Shown here one piece after another: positions 44,575-56,748 of a stretch of 64,000 nt of DNA. This DNA is from Diphasiastrum complanatum. Taxonomy: Eukaryota; Streptophyta; Lycopodiopsida; Lycopodiales; Lycopodiaceae. A program made the translations under genes and the position numbers. The stretch spans positions 63,146,523-63,210,522 of the forward strand of contig CM055095.1 in NCBI GenBank assembly GCA_029204225.1. The letters run 5' to 3'. Position 1 is the first letter of the stretch. Every line of letters starts with the position of its first letter. The notes under the pieces are model-generated. The model saw only the letters and a list, made by a program, of their open reading frames with translations, was not told the DNA's origin and ran no database searches.

Positions 44575-46658
44575 AGGCATCCTTGCCTAAAGACTTTTGG
44601 GGTGAGGCTATCAATTGTTTAAACTATCTTTGCAATCGACTCTCTCATGTTGCACTTGGAGGAAAGTCACGATATGAAGCACTCTATCTGAAGAAACCTA
44701 AGGTTGATCATCTTAGAGTATTTGAATGCATATGCTTTGTCCATATTCCCTTGGAAACGAGAAAGAAGGATGATCCTTGTGCAAGCAAAGGAGTAATGGT
44801 TGGATATTCATCCAACAAGAAAGCCTATCGAATCTACATGCTCTCTACTTCTAAAGTAATTGATAGTAGAGATGTAGTTTTTCATGAAGAAGAAAAGTTC
44901 AATCTTGGAGGGGCCGAGATCAAGCAACCTCAAAATCTATCACCTTTTGTTGTTGAAGACAATCCACATATGGAGGAGTCCAAGTTTGAAGATGGAAGTC
45001 CTCGGATTTTCACTCCTAGAAGATCAATGAGGGAGAGCTCCGAGCCCAAGAGGCTCACTTATGATGACAAAGGAAAACAAGTGGATCTTGATTCCATTTA
45101 TGCTTATTTTGTTTCTCATGAGGAGCCCAAAGATGTTCAAGAAGCCCTCAATACCAAGGAGTGGTATGAGGCCATGAAGATTGATTATGATGCCTTGATC
45201 ACCAACCACACATGGGAGCTAGTGGATTCACGACCTAACATGCATATCATTGGATGCAAGTGGGTGTTCAAGATCAAGTACAATCATGATGGCTCCATCA
45301 ACAAGTACAAGGAAAGATTATGTGCTAAAGGCTTTGCACAAATATATGGCCTGGACTATGAAGAAAACTTTGCTCCTATAGCAAAGACGGTGACAATAAG
45401 AATCATAATCTCTCCTGTCTTATTTTTTAAGTGGAAACTATTTCAACTTGATTTCTCCAACGCTTTTTTGAATGGCTATCTTGAGGAGGAGATATACATG
45501 GAACAGCTTCAAGGATTTATCAAGGATAAATCTAAGGTGTGTTTGCTATTTATAAGTCTTTATGGCTTGAAGCAAGCACCTAGATCATGGTATTCAAGAC
45601 TCAACAACTTCCTACTTTCATTAGGATTTGTGCTTAATGACTATGATCCTTCTATGTAATTAAAGTTTGATGGTAGTAATATTGCCATTCTTCTAATCTA
45701 TGTAGTTGACATTATTCTTAGTGGAAGTTGTTTGATGCTAGTTCAAGAAACCAAAGATGCATTAGGAAAAGAATTTAAAATGCAAGATCTAGGAGAGATC
45801 CATTACATTTTGGGCCTTGAGATTGATTTTCATGAAGAGTATGCTTTTATTTGTCAATCTAGATATGTCTTTTCTATATTGAGAAAATTCAATATGCAAA
45901 ATTGTAAAGGCATGGATACTCCCATGGAGCAACATGTAAAAGATCCTATTAAAGGTGATGAAAGATCCTTCGAGGACATCACACTTTATAGGAATCTTAT
46001 AGGCTCTTTAATTTGGCTTACTATAACTAGACCCGATTTGAGCTATTGTGTGCAGAGTCAATTTATGCAAGGTCCCAAGATCCCACATTGGAAGATGGCC
46101 AAGAGAGTTCTAAGATATGTATCTTCTACTCGAGATTACGGTTTATTGTACAAGAATGAAGATCTAACCATTGTTGGCTATTCAGATTTCGATTTTGCAA
46201 GTGATAAAATGGATCGAAAGTCCATGAATGCATATACTATCTTTCTTGGAGGCAATCTTGTGTCTTGGCTTTCAAAGAAGCAAGATACCATATCTCTATT
46301 ATCTTGTGAGGCCGAGTACAAAGCACTCACTACAACGACTAAAGAGGTGCTTTGGATCAAGAGGTTAATCATGGAGCTAAAGTGCATCAAAGAGGATGAT
46401 CTTCCCTTGATCAAATGTGAGAACATATCGGCACAAGCTCTTGCAAACAATCCTATTTTTCATGCAAGAAGCAAGCATATAGAAGTGGCACACCATTTTG
46501 TAAGGGAAAAGCTCATTGGAGGTGAAATCAACTTAGAACATATCGACACATCTTCATGTATTGCTGATATTCTCACAAAGCCACTTTGCAAAAGTGCCTT
46601 CTCAAAGCATAGGTCTAATCTTGGTCTTATCTCAAGATCAATGCTTGATCCACATTAG
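44550..46658 (+). pseudogene. Copia pol: integrase end, reverse transcriptase, RNase H
   Basis: Frames 44550-45659 and 45732-46658 give one polyprotein interrupted by a TAA after DYDPSM. Order: integrase C-terminus (KDFWGEAINC, YEALYLKKPKVDHLRVF), linker, RT (IGCKWVFKIKYNHDGSINKY, LYGLKQAPRSWYSRL), active-site YVVD where YVDD is expected, then RNase H with DFDFASDKMDRKSMNAY, SCEAEYKAL and the usual tail ADILTKPLCKSAF. The lost Asp and the stop make it inactive. Otherwise it is well preserved for about 700 residues. Confidence 0.9.
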
Positions 46659-46676
46659 ATACATTTTTAGCAGGAG

Positions 46677-47287
46677 TGTCAAAATATTGGAGAAATCTAT
46701 CTAATGTTGTGAGTAGGGGTCCTAAAAATGCCAAAGATGAATTAAGCTCTTTTGGCTTAGTAAAGAGCCATCTTAGAATAATATATTCAAGGTAGGTAGA
46801 AGTAGAAACTCGAGCTACCATAGGAATTGCCATTTGTACTTTACATGCCACATTTAATGCATGAAAAGACTAGGTGGCACAATTGGACATAGTGAGGTGT
46901 CTTGAATAAGTCTGGATAGCTTGAGAAGTGGATTCACAACTCCAACTCAACTCAAAGGAGGAGAGTCCATGGATCTATATATATGTGATGTCCTCTCATT
47001 GAGAAAATGATGAAATTTGTGTGTAATGCAAATTTGGAGACAAGCTCTTTGTGCCCTCTTTCTCTACACGAGTTTTGTACTTTCTATTTTCTCTCTCTAG
47101 CCGAGTTGAGGCATTTATAATGCTTAGTCTTATGTTTTGTTGACAGATCTTGCTTGTAACACAATAATATTTCTTGTATGATCAGCTTTCCTATTGACAA
47201 CCAATGCTAGTCTGATCTTTATGGTATTATTACACTTAGGAGATCAAAAGTACTTATGTAGGGTGCCCCACACGTATGAATTCAGCA
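46677..47287 (+). repeat. 3' LTR of the 42.9-47.3 kb element
   Basis: Same order as the 5' LTR with a shorter CT run and scattered substitutions; ends CAGCA before TAGTA. Confidence 0.92.
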
Positions 47288-47292
47288 TAGTA

Positions 47293-47409
47293 GATCATTT
47301 GGCGCCCATTGCCATTGTTGTTTTTCCAATCTGTTTGCTTGTCTTTCTTGCAAAACCTTTTCAAACCAGTGTCCTATATGACCTGAGCATTCTTTGGATA
47401 CTCCTCTGC
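47293..47409 (+). other. Short interior between the 0.52-kb repeats with primer-site-like sequence
   Basis: Starts with the continuation of copy A and contains TGGCGCCCATTGCC at 47300-47313, similar to the tRNA-Asp primer site at 12386. Only ~117 bp separate it from copy B. This would fit a miniature LTR element (TRIM type). Confidence 0.4.
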
Positions 47410-47934
47410 AAATAGACTAGAAAGGTCGCATAAATCTTGCATATCCTCTAACATTCTAGTCCTTGATGTTCTTGGGATGTCCAAGAATCAAAAGATTGGT
47501 TGGTTTTTGTATTTTTGGACTTCTAAAATGCTATTTAGTTTGGTTTCTTGTTCCTTGTCTATGCTTTTCAATCATATTTAGAGTAGTTCTGGTTTTGCAA
47601 GTAGATTAGCTTCCTGAAATTCGGTTACAACCTTAGGATCTTGAAAACTGAGCAACTATGCTGCATTGCAAATCTGACTTTGTTCACCATGGCTTGCTTC
47701 GTAACGAAGTTAATTGTTCCATTGGCAAGTGCTTATTCATAAACAGCAAAGTGTCGAGACCCTGCAGTCATCCTCTGACAGGCTGGATGATTATACTACA
47801 ACGTTTGTGCTCGTAGACATGCAAATCTGAATCTGTGTGTAGGTTCAGACCCGTCAGATCTATGTATGTCTGAAAAGGAAAATGAAGTTAGTATTTATAT
47901 TCTTCTTAGGCTCAGAAGCCAGGCTGCATAGTAG
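47410..47934 (+). repeat. 0.52-kb direct repeat, copy B
   Basis: Second copy of 42394-42912, uninterrupted. It differs by scattered substitutions and a short insertion near 47766. Confidence 0.85.
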
Positions 47935-47959
47935 TGCATCTGAGGCTGAGGAGAATCCG

Positions 47960-47960
47960 T

Positions 47961-48018
<58 letters not shown>
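47960..48018. repeat. (GA)n microsatellite
   Basis: About 55 bp of GA dinucleotides. Confidence 0.95.
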
Positions 48019-48019
<1 letters not shown>

Positions 48020-48416
48020 CCCACCAGGCCTGTGTTTTGAAGCCTTCCCAATCTTTCACAGTCGATTTTGCCTTCATAGAATTGCATTTTTATTGCAACC
48101 TTTCCCATGGAAAGTCTGATAATTTAAAAAATCCTTAGAGCACCCTTCAAATTTTTGATAATGAAAGTCTCATTTGTTTAACACCTTTCACCATGAAGTA
48201 TATACATGCACTTCAAAACACACACTGTGTTGGTAAAGGATAATTTGAATTTGGAGTGGGCCCCTTAGATGCATGCATGGGGAGGAGGGCCATGCATCCT
48301 TTTTTCCATACATGCATCCTCCTCCCCAAGTTTTTTAGTTAGAAAAAGCTCATGCATGGGTGAGGGGAGGAGGATCACCCATACACATGCGCAAAAGTGT
48401 ATATAAGTTTAAATAA

Positions 48417-48454
<38 letters not shown>

Positions 48455-48470
48455 TCTAGTACTCTTGTAG
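48019..48470. other. Non-coding, with inverted GGGGAGGAGG repeat and (AT)n
   Basis: CATGCATGGGGAGGAGG near 48273 faces CATCCTCCTCCCCA near 48310, giving a short possible hairpin. (AT)n lies at about 48424-48452. No gene. Confidence 0.5.
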
Positions 48471-48905
48471 CTGACAAGAATCAGGGAATGACTTGCACAA
48501 ACAGGATGAAAAAGGACTCGCACATGGGAACAACTTACTCACACACGATGAAAAATGACTTGTACAGATAGGGTGAAATATGACTCGCACACGGGAACTT
48601 ACTCGCACACAATGAAAAATGACTCGCACGAGGGGATTAAACACACACAATTGAAAATGACTCGCACGGACATGAGTAAAGATGACTCGCACACGGGAAC
48701 TAACTTACTCGCATACGGTGAAAAATGACTCGCATAGACAGAGTGAAAGATGATTCGCACATGGGAACGTACTTACTCGCATACGGTGAAAGATGACTTG
48801 CACACGGGAACGTACTTACTCGGACATGGTGAAAGATGACTCGCACATATAGGGTGAAAGATGACTCGCACACGAGAACGTACTTACTCGCACACTTGGA
48901 CCGAG
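48471..48905. repeat. Tandem repeats with TGACTCGCACACGGG
   Basis: More than a dozen copies of a short core TGACTCGCAC, alternating with ACGGGAAC, ACTTACTCGCACACGG and ACAGATAGGGTGAAAG spacers. They form composite units of about 60-80 bp. TGACTC is a known bZIP (GCN4-like) recognition core. No coding frame is credible. Confidence 0.85.
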
Positions 48906-49024
48906 AGGATAAAAATGTGTGAAGACTGCTGAAAAATCAGCTCTTTCATTAGCAAAGAAGAAAAACAATCGAAAAAAAACACTACTAAAGTCGTAAAAAA
49001 TTTGTTAGAAAATCATTGAAAATG

Positions 49025-49100
49025 TTTCTTGGTTTCCAAGGGGAGTCTCGAACCTGAGACCAAAGGAACTTTGGATGTCAAGCTCCTAATGGCTAGAAAT
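49025..49100 (-). repeat. tRNA-like SINE head (remnant)
   Basis: On the minus strand TAGCCATTAGGAGCTTGACA resembles a tRNA D-arm with Pol III A box. It is followed at tRNA-like distance by GGTTCGAGACTCC, a good B box (GTTCGANNC). The 5' end and acceptor stem are not recognisable, so this is a SINE or a tRNA relic rather than a tRNA gene. Confidence 0.45.
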
Positions 49101-49686
49101 GGCTGAAATAGGGATGACAAACACCTCTAAATTCTTAAAAGTCATAGGAAAACCTATGAAGTATGAAAAAACAAAACAGCCAGATAACTTGCTGCAAAAG
49201 TCTGGTTCAGGCCTCCATCGCTGTAAGAAATATGTGGGATGAGACTGATGGACGGAAGTTGGACTTCACTTAGAAAACACTCCTTCTCTCCTTTGAAAAC
49301 GGGCTATGGTAAGCTGGAAAAACAGCAGATGGTGCGCTGTTCGCCTTCTCAAACACTATTACCAAAATCAACAACCACAAGACCTTACATGGGAAGAAGT
49401 GATCAGAAAAGCTGTAGTCCTGAATTTTCTCAGAGGAAGAAAAATAGGCCTCAATTTACAAGCAATCTAAGCAACAAAAACAGTAGCAAAGACATTCATG
49501 ATCTAATACAGTTTGAGGACAACAGATGGTGCACTCAAAATGCTTGTCAGAACTGTTCAAATTGCGCTGATACAGACGCTGGAATGGCAGCAGGTGGTGC
49601 AGTGCTCTCCTTCTCAAAGGCAGGCCCGTTCTACTCTGAAGAACACTTGAAAAAACAAAAAAATGTGCTCCCCTACTCTCCTCTCC
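49101..49686. other. Non-coding; long frame probably by chance
   Basis: A 200-codon plus frame begins at 49239 and runs into the 104-bp tandem repeats. It has no recognisable domain and low-complexity Ser/Lys/Asn composition. I treat it as an open stretch of an element leader. Confidence 0.35.
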
Positions 49687-50040
49687 TTAAAAAATGTGCC
49701 ATCTATGATCTCTATGATAAAGAAGAAGCCCTGCCTAGACAGGTCCGTGGACAGACGCAGAAGATGCACGGTTCAGAAAACACAGGTTCCTTGAAAAATG
49801 CACCCTCTCTTATCTCTATGATCAAGAGAAGCCCTGCCTAGATAGGCCCGTGGACAGATGCAGAAGATGCACGCTTCAGAAAACATAGGTTCCTTAAAAA
49901 ACGTGCCCTCTCTGATCTCTATGATCAAGAAGAAGCCCTGCCTAGATAGGCCCGTGGACAGATGCAGAAGATGCATGCTTCAGAAAACATAGGTTCCTTC
50001 AAAAACGCGCCCTTTCTGATCTCTATGATCAAGAAGAAGC
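49687..50040. repeat. 104-bp tandem repeat
   Basis: About 3.3 units. The marker GGTTCC ends at 49790, 49893 and 49997 (spacing 103 and 104). Each unit contains GATCTCTATGATCAAGAAG and GGCCCGTGGACAGATGCAG. Confidence 0.9.
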
Positions 50041-50972
50041 TTCCAACTGATGCGCGCTCAAAACGAGCTAATGGCGTGCCCAAAATGCTGCTGGCGTGCT
50101 CATCTACTCTGAAAAACACCTAAAAAAACAAGAAAAAACAAGAAGCGAGTTCCCCTGCTCTCCTCTCCTCTCCCTCAAAAATGCGTGGCTGCCCTCTATG
50201 ATTGAGTGTCCATAAACCCTCTATGAGTATAAACCCTTTATGAGATTTCCTGAAGGAAAAACAAGAAGGAAGAATGCTTGCCAAAAAAACAGAAAGCAAA
50301 AGCAAAAGTACTACTCAACACAACGACAACAAGAAGCAAGAAAAGGAAAGCAACAAGCAAAAGACACCAAGCAAGAAATAGCTTGAAAAATAGGAAGAGT
50401 ACCTAGAAAGTAGAGAAAGCGAAAAATAGTGGCAACGGTGCTAATATTAGCTCTTCAGCATCCACACCGGTGAAAATATTTTATTGTTTCATCATCTTAA
50501 TATAATTATAATAATTAAGCTATAGCCTCCATCTAGAACATATAATAAAAATATTTCTTTTTTACCAACTTTGACATTATGATACCTATGATAGGCTTGG
50601 CCACATACCATCATGTCTTTTAATGTATGGTCGTACATCAATCATTGGCAGTAGACAAACATGTTTTAGCTTGATACATGTAACATTAAAGTGATTAAGT
50701 TTTCTGCGTTCTCAATGATATAGCATACTATGTACAATTTGTAGACAACATGATTTGCATACATCTCTTTTAGCTAGTAAGAAAATAAACAACATGATAA
50801 TGAAGTATACAAATAGATTTCACCCCCAAAAGTGAAGTAGAATAAATTTTAAAAACCTGAAAAAAATGTAGCATGCCATGTGCTATCAATTTGACGTAAT
50901 TTAAAAACACTAAACTTGCAGATGATTTACTCACAAAATGCCAAACCCCTTCACCTATCACACCCCCCCCCT

Positions 50973-51038
<66 letters not shown>

Positions 51039-51640
51039 ACGATCTCCTAAACTTCATTTTACAACAACTAAAGGCCCATTTCATGCATGCAATGAAACAA
51101 CTACCATCATTTTAGATCCATTCCCAAGCTTGCATGATAAAAAAACTTCCATTTTTGGACCAAGAGTCACAAAACTAATTGCATGCATGCATTTCCACTT
51201 TCTAAGACTTTCTTCTCCATCTTTACCCCTCATCAATTGTATTTGATTTTTTAAGTTCTTTGAATTCATTTATTCTTCGAAAAGATTGAGTAAATTTCAA
51301 GAATATTTTTACATGCAAGTCAAGTTCATGTTTTGTGGTCTTAAACCTAGAAGAAACCTTTCCTTGGAGTTCACACACATGTTATTTGTCAAAATGTAGC
51401 ACATAATAGAATCCTAAAATATATGTCAGAGCTATATTGGAATTTCTCAACAAATTAAAAAATGCTCTTTGTTCATTAGAAAACTACAACATATGTCTAA
51501 ACATCACATTATTGTTCTTCATAGAAATCTAATGCACAATAAATTCCTGAAAACCATGTTTGTGTAAAAAATTCTCAACAAATTTCAAGATGCCCTTTAT
51601 TAGTCAAAAAACCACACAAGATATCAAAATTTGACATTTT
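50041..51640. other. Non-coding, with CT/CA microsatellite
   Basis: A-rich, then AT-rich, with (CT)n-(CA)n at about 50973-51040. The frames at 50938 and 51081 are shadows of it. GTGGCAACGG at 50432 is weakly primer-site-like but has no LTR beside it. No gene recognised. Confidence 0.5.
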
Positions 51641-52342
51641 TGTGAAGAATTGCCAAAAATTGACAAATCTAGCTTGATAAAAAAACCATGTAGAATAGTG
51701 TAAATTGTGTACACAAGTGGGTCCCACACATGCGAGGCCATGATGCCACATGGGAAACCCATCCTAATGTAGGTTAGGTCAAGTCAAGAGAGTTGGTCAT
51801 GTCTATTTGGTGGTCATCCCTACTTTATAGGACCTACACCTAAGTTTAAGGTGAAAATTTGACCAACTAGCTACCTACCAAGCATAACTCTAGAAAATAG
51901 ACTAGGGTTTCATTTTAGGTCAAGGAGAGTGAGTTAACTTCCTTATTACATGCTGGAAATCCACCTAACTTCAAGAAGGAAGTCGAATTTGCTATGTATT
52001 CCCTCTCTCCATAGTGAGAAGATAGAAAAATTTTGGAGCTCATTGGCAATCTCAAGCTAGTTCACTATGTACATTGAGTTTTTGTGATCCAAATGAAACC
52101 AAATCAATTTCTACTTGTTTCTCAGGTTGAAGGCCGTACTACAGCCTGTAGTACACACGTGTGGGCTCGGATTTCAATGTTTATCAATGCTTTTGATTGT
52201 TAATGCTTGTTGTTTGTCAAATTGCCAATCTAGATCAACTTTTTTGTGTCTAGTTTTTTGATAGATTGTTAAGCAAGCATCCAATCACTCTTGTGGATCT
52301 TTTGTAGATCCATTTATGGTCCTAAAGTACAGTACTTTCACA
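51641..52342 (+). repeat. Solo copia-type LTR
   Basis: 702 bp, starting TGTGAAGAATTG and ending CTTTCACA, with identical flanks ATTTT at 51636-51640 and 52343-52347. The start resembles the LTRs at 4726 and 56749; the end (TGTAGATCCATTTATGGTCC) resembles 57552-57572. It contains ACACACGTGTGGGC at 52151. No internal region, so it arose by LTR-LTR recombination. Confidence 0.85.
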
Positions 52343-55300
52343 ATTTTATACATAGATATAAATGTTAGATTATAAAATTGAGTTGTTGACACATCAAATC
52401 TGGCGTAGATGTTGGATTCAATGTCTGTCAAATTCTGGCACATCATTTAAATATCTCGGTAGCAATTTGCTAGTAGCTCAATTTTGTCAAAAACTCACAT
52501 TTGCTAAATTTTGACCTAATAGTATCGAATTTTGGACAAAACTTTTCTAATAGATTTTTCGACAATGTTATTGAAATTTTATTTTTTTTTCATAATTTTA
52601 TATTGGGTAAAAAACGACCCTTATTTCTTTGTTATGAGTAACATCTATCAAACATGTCTCGAATAAAAAAGTCTCATTGGAGTTTGAGTGTGTGATGGAT
52701 CAAGAAGCAATTTACTAGCGTGAATGTCAACATCTATTGTAGGCTAATCACTCTATGACTTTGGATACAAAGATGTGTTTACTCTCTATAACTACATGTG
52801 ACTCATCCTAGTACAAATTGCTTTTTTGATACTCTAGTATTTTTTTGCTATCTATTTAAAGTTTAGACTTATGTCATGTCTTGTGAGAGTATACCTAGGA
52901 TGGGATGGTAGTATGAAGTCCAAGAGTTATGGGTGATCATTAATAATCTCGATACATTGGAAAAGTGTGTGACAGGTCCATACATAGTTGGCTAGGTTAA
53001 ATTCTCCTAGAGTGTTTGTTAATCACAAGTTGAGAATCAAGAGAGTTATTACAATAACAAGATATCATAGTAACTTCTTGACATTTTGCTATTTTGGTTC
53101 TCTCTAAATTAAATCATGAATTCTTCAATTAGCATTTTATAATGACTTAACTTTGTGATGTGTCTTGTTATTATCAAGTGTGTCATGTTTCTTATTGGTT
53201 TTTGGATGTTTGTGTAGTCAATTTTTTGTTAAGGCACCTATGTATTTGCTGTTTAGAGAGTATGTTGTGGTTGCAGCTTAAGAATGATTAAAGTTTTACC
53301 TCAATCAAAATTTTTTGGTAGTCAAAAACTCACATAGGAGTTAGCATTATCATAAGCAATCTTTGACCTATGAGTGATATCTCTCTCTGAGTATAAAAAA
53401 ATATAAAAATGCTTGTATATTTTCAATCAAGGAACATAATTTTTATTTCAGTTTAAATTAAAGAAGAAAATATATAATTAGCATGAATAAGATATGTGTT
53501 CCACTTTTTATTCAAATCATGTTTAAAAAAGTGAGTTTTCAATAGGATAATGGAATTTGGCCCTAAATAAATAAACTCAACTCACAAGAAGTACTTGTCT
53601 ATTAATTTTGTGTATCTAAAAGGTAAAAATTTCACAAATAAACATTGAATATATTTCAGTCCAAATAAATTCTTCTTCATATGTTAAGGAAAAGTCGATT
53701 GTTAGAGATGGGTCATCATCTATAAGTGAGAGCTACAAGATATATTACTAGTGTTAGATCGTTTTGGCATGTGAAAGGAACATATCCTAAACTCTAAACC
53801 TAACCCCTTGAGCAAACATTTTGGATAAAATATGGTATGCCTTATTCTTGATGCACATTCAAAAATCTATCCTTGCCCAGCATTGTAGTAGCTTCTAGAA
53901 GCCATTTGCTACCACATATATCAATTGAAATGAGGATATTGGAAAGTTTGCTTCAGATAAATTATTAATGTACAATATTATTTCTTACAAAACTCAAATA
54001 TTCAGACAATTGCTACATACTTTTTAAACTTTTCCATGGTTTAAAGGTCTAAATCAAACATAATTTAGGTATATACCAAATCAACTTAGATAAAATAATC
54101 ACCTTACATAATAACATTTAACAAAGGTGTATCATGCCCATTAATATAATTTATCAATTCGAGTAATAGTATCAATTTAAAAGTTTGTCATATTTATGTT
54201 TTTTTGTCTTACATGATGCAAATAGTTCAAATATAGCATCCAATAAGACATTTATAAGCAATTGGGCACTATTCATTCAACAATTAACCCTTGTTGCAAC
54301 ATAACATGTAAGGCTTGGTTGAAATGTCAAAATCTTTTATGATTACTTTAAGATGCACAAGAAGGAGCCTCAAATATCTTATATTTAGTGGATATTAAAG
54401 GATGTGTAAAAGTCCACATTTAAAGTCTAGCTTTTGTACATTTGTTATAACGAAACTTCAAAGCATAATTAGCACAAATGAATATATATACTTTTTCAAA
54501 TAGGTACTGATTGTGATATATGACATAAAAAAATGCTTTCCTATATACTTTAATTATAATAATAAGTTATTTTCATTAAGTCACATGATGTGTTAGGTTG
54601 TAGCGCTATTTGTACGTCCATTTTATTTATATGCTTGGATAACAAATAATGCAAGTGCTAGTTAAATTTTAAAAGTAGAAGCTAAATGACATCCTATTTA
54701 AAATAAAAAATGAATTGATGGCCTTAAGAATGTGGTTGTCTGTAGTATTTTGGCAATGTGAAAAAAATGTTTGTGGGATAGTACAATGAGGCAACATGTT
54801 TCTTGGAGCATTTCTTTATTTATTATAAATCTAATCAAAAGAGGTAGAAGCAGACTTTGGAGGAATTATTATTTTTTAGCCTATTAGACATTATTCACAT
54901 GACAGAATCTAATCTATCATCACTTATAGTTGGATAAATTACTTCTTATTTAGTATCGTACTAAAGTTATAGCTGAACGTACAACATGTTCTTAATATTC
55001 ATTAACATTCTTTAGAAAATGGTTGAACACTAAATAAATCATAAATTTTGTTTCCAATAAAACACTTTAATCATCTAACATCCTTAGAAAAAATAAAAAC
55101 TTGAATTATCTCATTTTTAAATTATAAATCAATTTGAGGTGCATTGATACTCACAAAGAAGCGTTGACCCCACAAGCATTATCTTTACATTTTAGAGTAT
55201 GAGTTGGTATTAAGGGCATTGTGACACAACCAAGGTGTTAGACAATCACCCATAAAAACATATGATCTATAAATGAAAAGTAGTTGTAATAAACTATAAT

Positions 55301-55376
55301 GGTTGCTAATATTGTTCAAAGTATGATTATAAGACAATGAAATGGGTGCTCAATATTAAGTATTTCAATTAAAAAA
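52343..55376. other. AT-rich region without recognisable feature
   Basis: 3 kb with no frame above 60 codons, no LTR ends, no tandem repeat and no RNA gene that I can see. Probably very old element sequence or unique intergenic DNA. Confidence 0.6.
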
Positions 55377-55510
55377 ATGATCAATTTCAAAATGTATAGA
55401 AAAGTACTGCAACATGAGCTAGAGTGGCCTACAATGTTCAAGAATATTCATTATCAAGTTAAGAGGTGTGATGTGTGTCAATGGTTCAACAGAGGCCAAG
55501 TAAAGGAATG
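55377..55510 (+). pseudogene. Gypsy integrase zinc-binding fragment
   Basis: KMYRKVLQHELEWPTMFKNI followed by KRCDVCQWFNR matches the end of the H2C2 zinc domain of Ty3/gypsy integrases (usually WPTMFKD...CDxCQR). The two His of the motif are degenerate or missing and the frame soon becomes lysine-rich non-coding sequence. Only this fragment remains. Confidence 0.6.
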
Positions 55511-55924
55511 CGAAATCTTTGAAATGGGTGGTCAAAATCCTAAAAAAGAGCAACCATTTTTTCTTTTTTTATATTTGCCCCAAAACATGCTTTTTCATGA
55601 AAAAATTCCTGAAAATCACAAAAAAATTCTTGCAAAAATCAGGCATTTTGACCAAAAAACCAAGCACCATATCCAGAAAAGTTAAAATTTATAATAAAAC
55701 CTTAAAAATAAAAAATGTCCAGAGTGAACAAAGTACACACATTTATGGTGTTCTAATAGTCTAAATCAACTTTCATGAAAATAATTCGCATAAAGCATCT
55801 AAAGCCAATTATGGTAAATCCACAAATGTTGAAAATACTGAAAATAATTTTTATATTGTTTTTTCTACAATTCAAATTCTAAAGCTAAGTCCTCTCAACT
55901 CAATGCTTAAAATATTAACAAGAC

Positions 55925-55951
55925 TTTTTTTTTTTTTTTTTTTTTTTTTTC
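55925..55951. repeat. Poly(T) run
   Basis: About 27 T residues followed by CAGTTG. On the minus strand it reads as a poly(A) after the ORF at 56197-55907, which ends in Ser/Lys runs. It could be a retroposon tail. Confidence 0.85.
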
Positions 55952-56470
55952 AGTTGAGGAACTTGACAACCCATCTTCTTCATTAGAGTCTTTTGGCAAA
56001 TTTTCATCCGAATTGGCATCCATTGTTGAGAGAAATTTTTTTATTGTGGCTTTGCTATGTTGAAGCCGAGTCGAAGATGATGGTTGTGTACTTAACCCAA
56101 TAAGTTTTGCAAAATAGATATTGTTGACTTTCTTAAATGTTTCGTCATTGTCAACTAAAATTAAATGCAAATACATCCACATCTTGGAAATATACATAAT
56201 CCACTATTGGCTAATTCTTTGTTGAACACTTGCGCTTGCCTTTTGGATCTAATTGCAACATTTCTAGCTCGTACCTTTCCAGAAAGCATTTGTTGAAGTG
56301 GTACGCATTCAAATGCACACGTACAATTTCTGCCAATGTGTCGTTGCTCTGAATGAAGCCAATCGCTTTAGCAATCCAAAATGGATGATTTTTGTTATTT
56401 TCTGAAGCTAAAAGTGCAATGAGACTCATCACCTTTATTTCATCGAGTTTATCAAACCATTTAGCCTTGG
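55952..56470 (-). pseudogene. Unrecognised element-like ORF (NHPFWIAKAIGF)
   Basis: Minus-strand frames 56432-56211 and 56197-55907. The first contains SLIALLASENNKNHPFWIAK, which resembles C-terminal segments of uncharacterised transposon proteins ('PFW(I/L)AK'). The second ends in a Ser/Glu/Lys-rich tail before the poly(T/A) run. Preceding sequence (56470-56720) shows further coding-like minus-strand stretches with stops. I cannot name the family. Confidence 0.35.
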
Positions 56471-56748
56471 CAACATTTATAGTTTGATGACTTTTTGTTC
56501 TTCATTTTGCACAAGGGTTAAAGACTTGGTCTATTGTAGAACAACACATGAATAAACTGACATTGTTGGAATTGAAGGTCTAGATGGCTAGTGAAACGTT
56601 TCAGACAAGTTTGCATCTCCCAAATTAAGCAAACTTAAATTTTCCTCTTCAAAAAAATCTATCCACCAATGTCGATTAAAGCAGTCAAAAAATTGGTATG
56701 CTGACGCAAAGGTGCAAAATTAACTTGAGAAGAAGACATGCCTTGTAA

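Larger units (their letters stand above)
42913..47287 (+). mobile_element. Complete but internally deleted Ty1/copia element
   Basis: LTRs 42913-43531 (619 bp) and 46677-47287 (611 bp), both starting TGTCAAAATATTGG and ending GAATTCAGC(C/A). The target duplication TAGTA is at 42908-42912 and 47288-47292. Primer site TGGTATCAGAGC is at 43532-43543; polypurine tract AGCAGGAG directly before 46677. Gag is fused by a deletion to the end of integrase, so the gag C-terminus, protease and most of integrase are missing; RT and RNase H remain with defects. Not autonomous. Confidence 0.93.

Noticed and set aside
49025-49100. Functional tRNA gene
   Set aside because: Only A- and B-box-like parts are visible; no closed acceptor or anticodon stem could be drawn.
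49239-49841. 200-codon plus frame
   Set aside because: No recognisable domain, low complexity, and it runs into 104-bp tandem repeats; not enough to call a gene.
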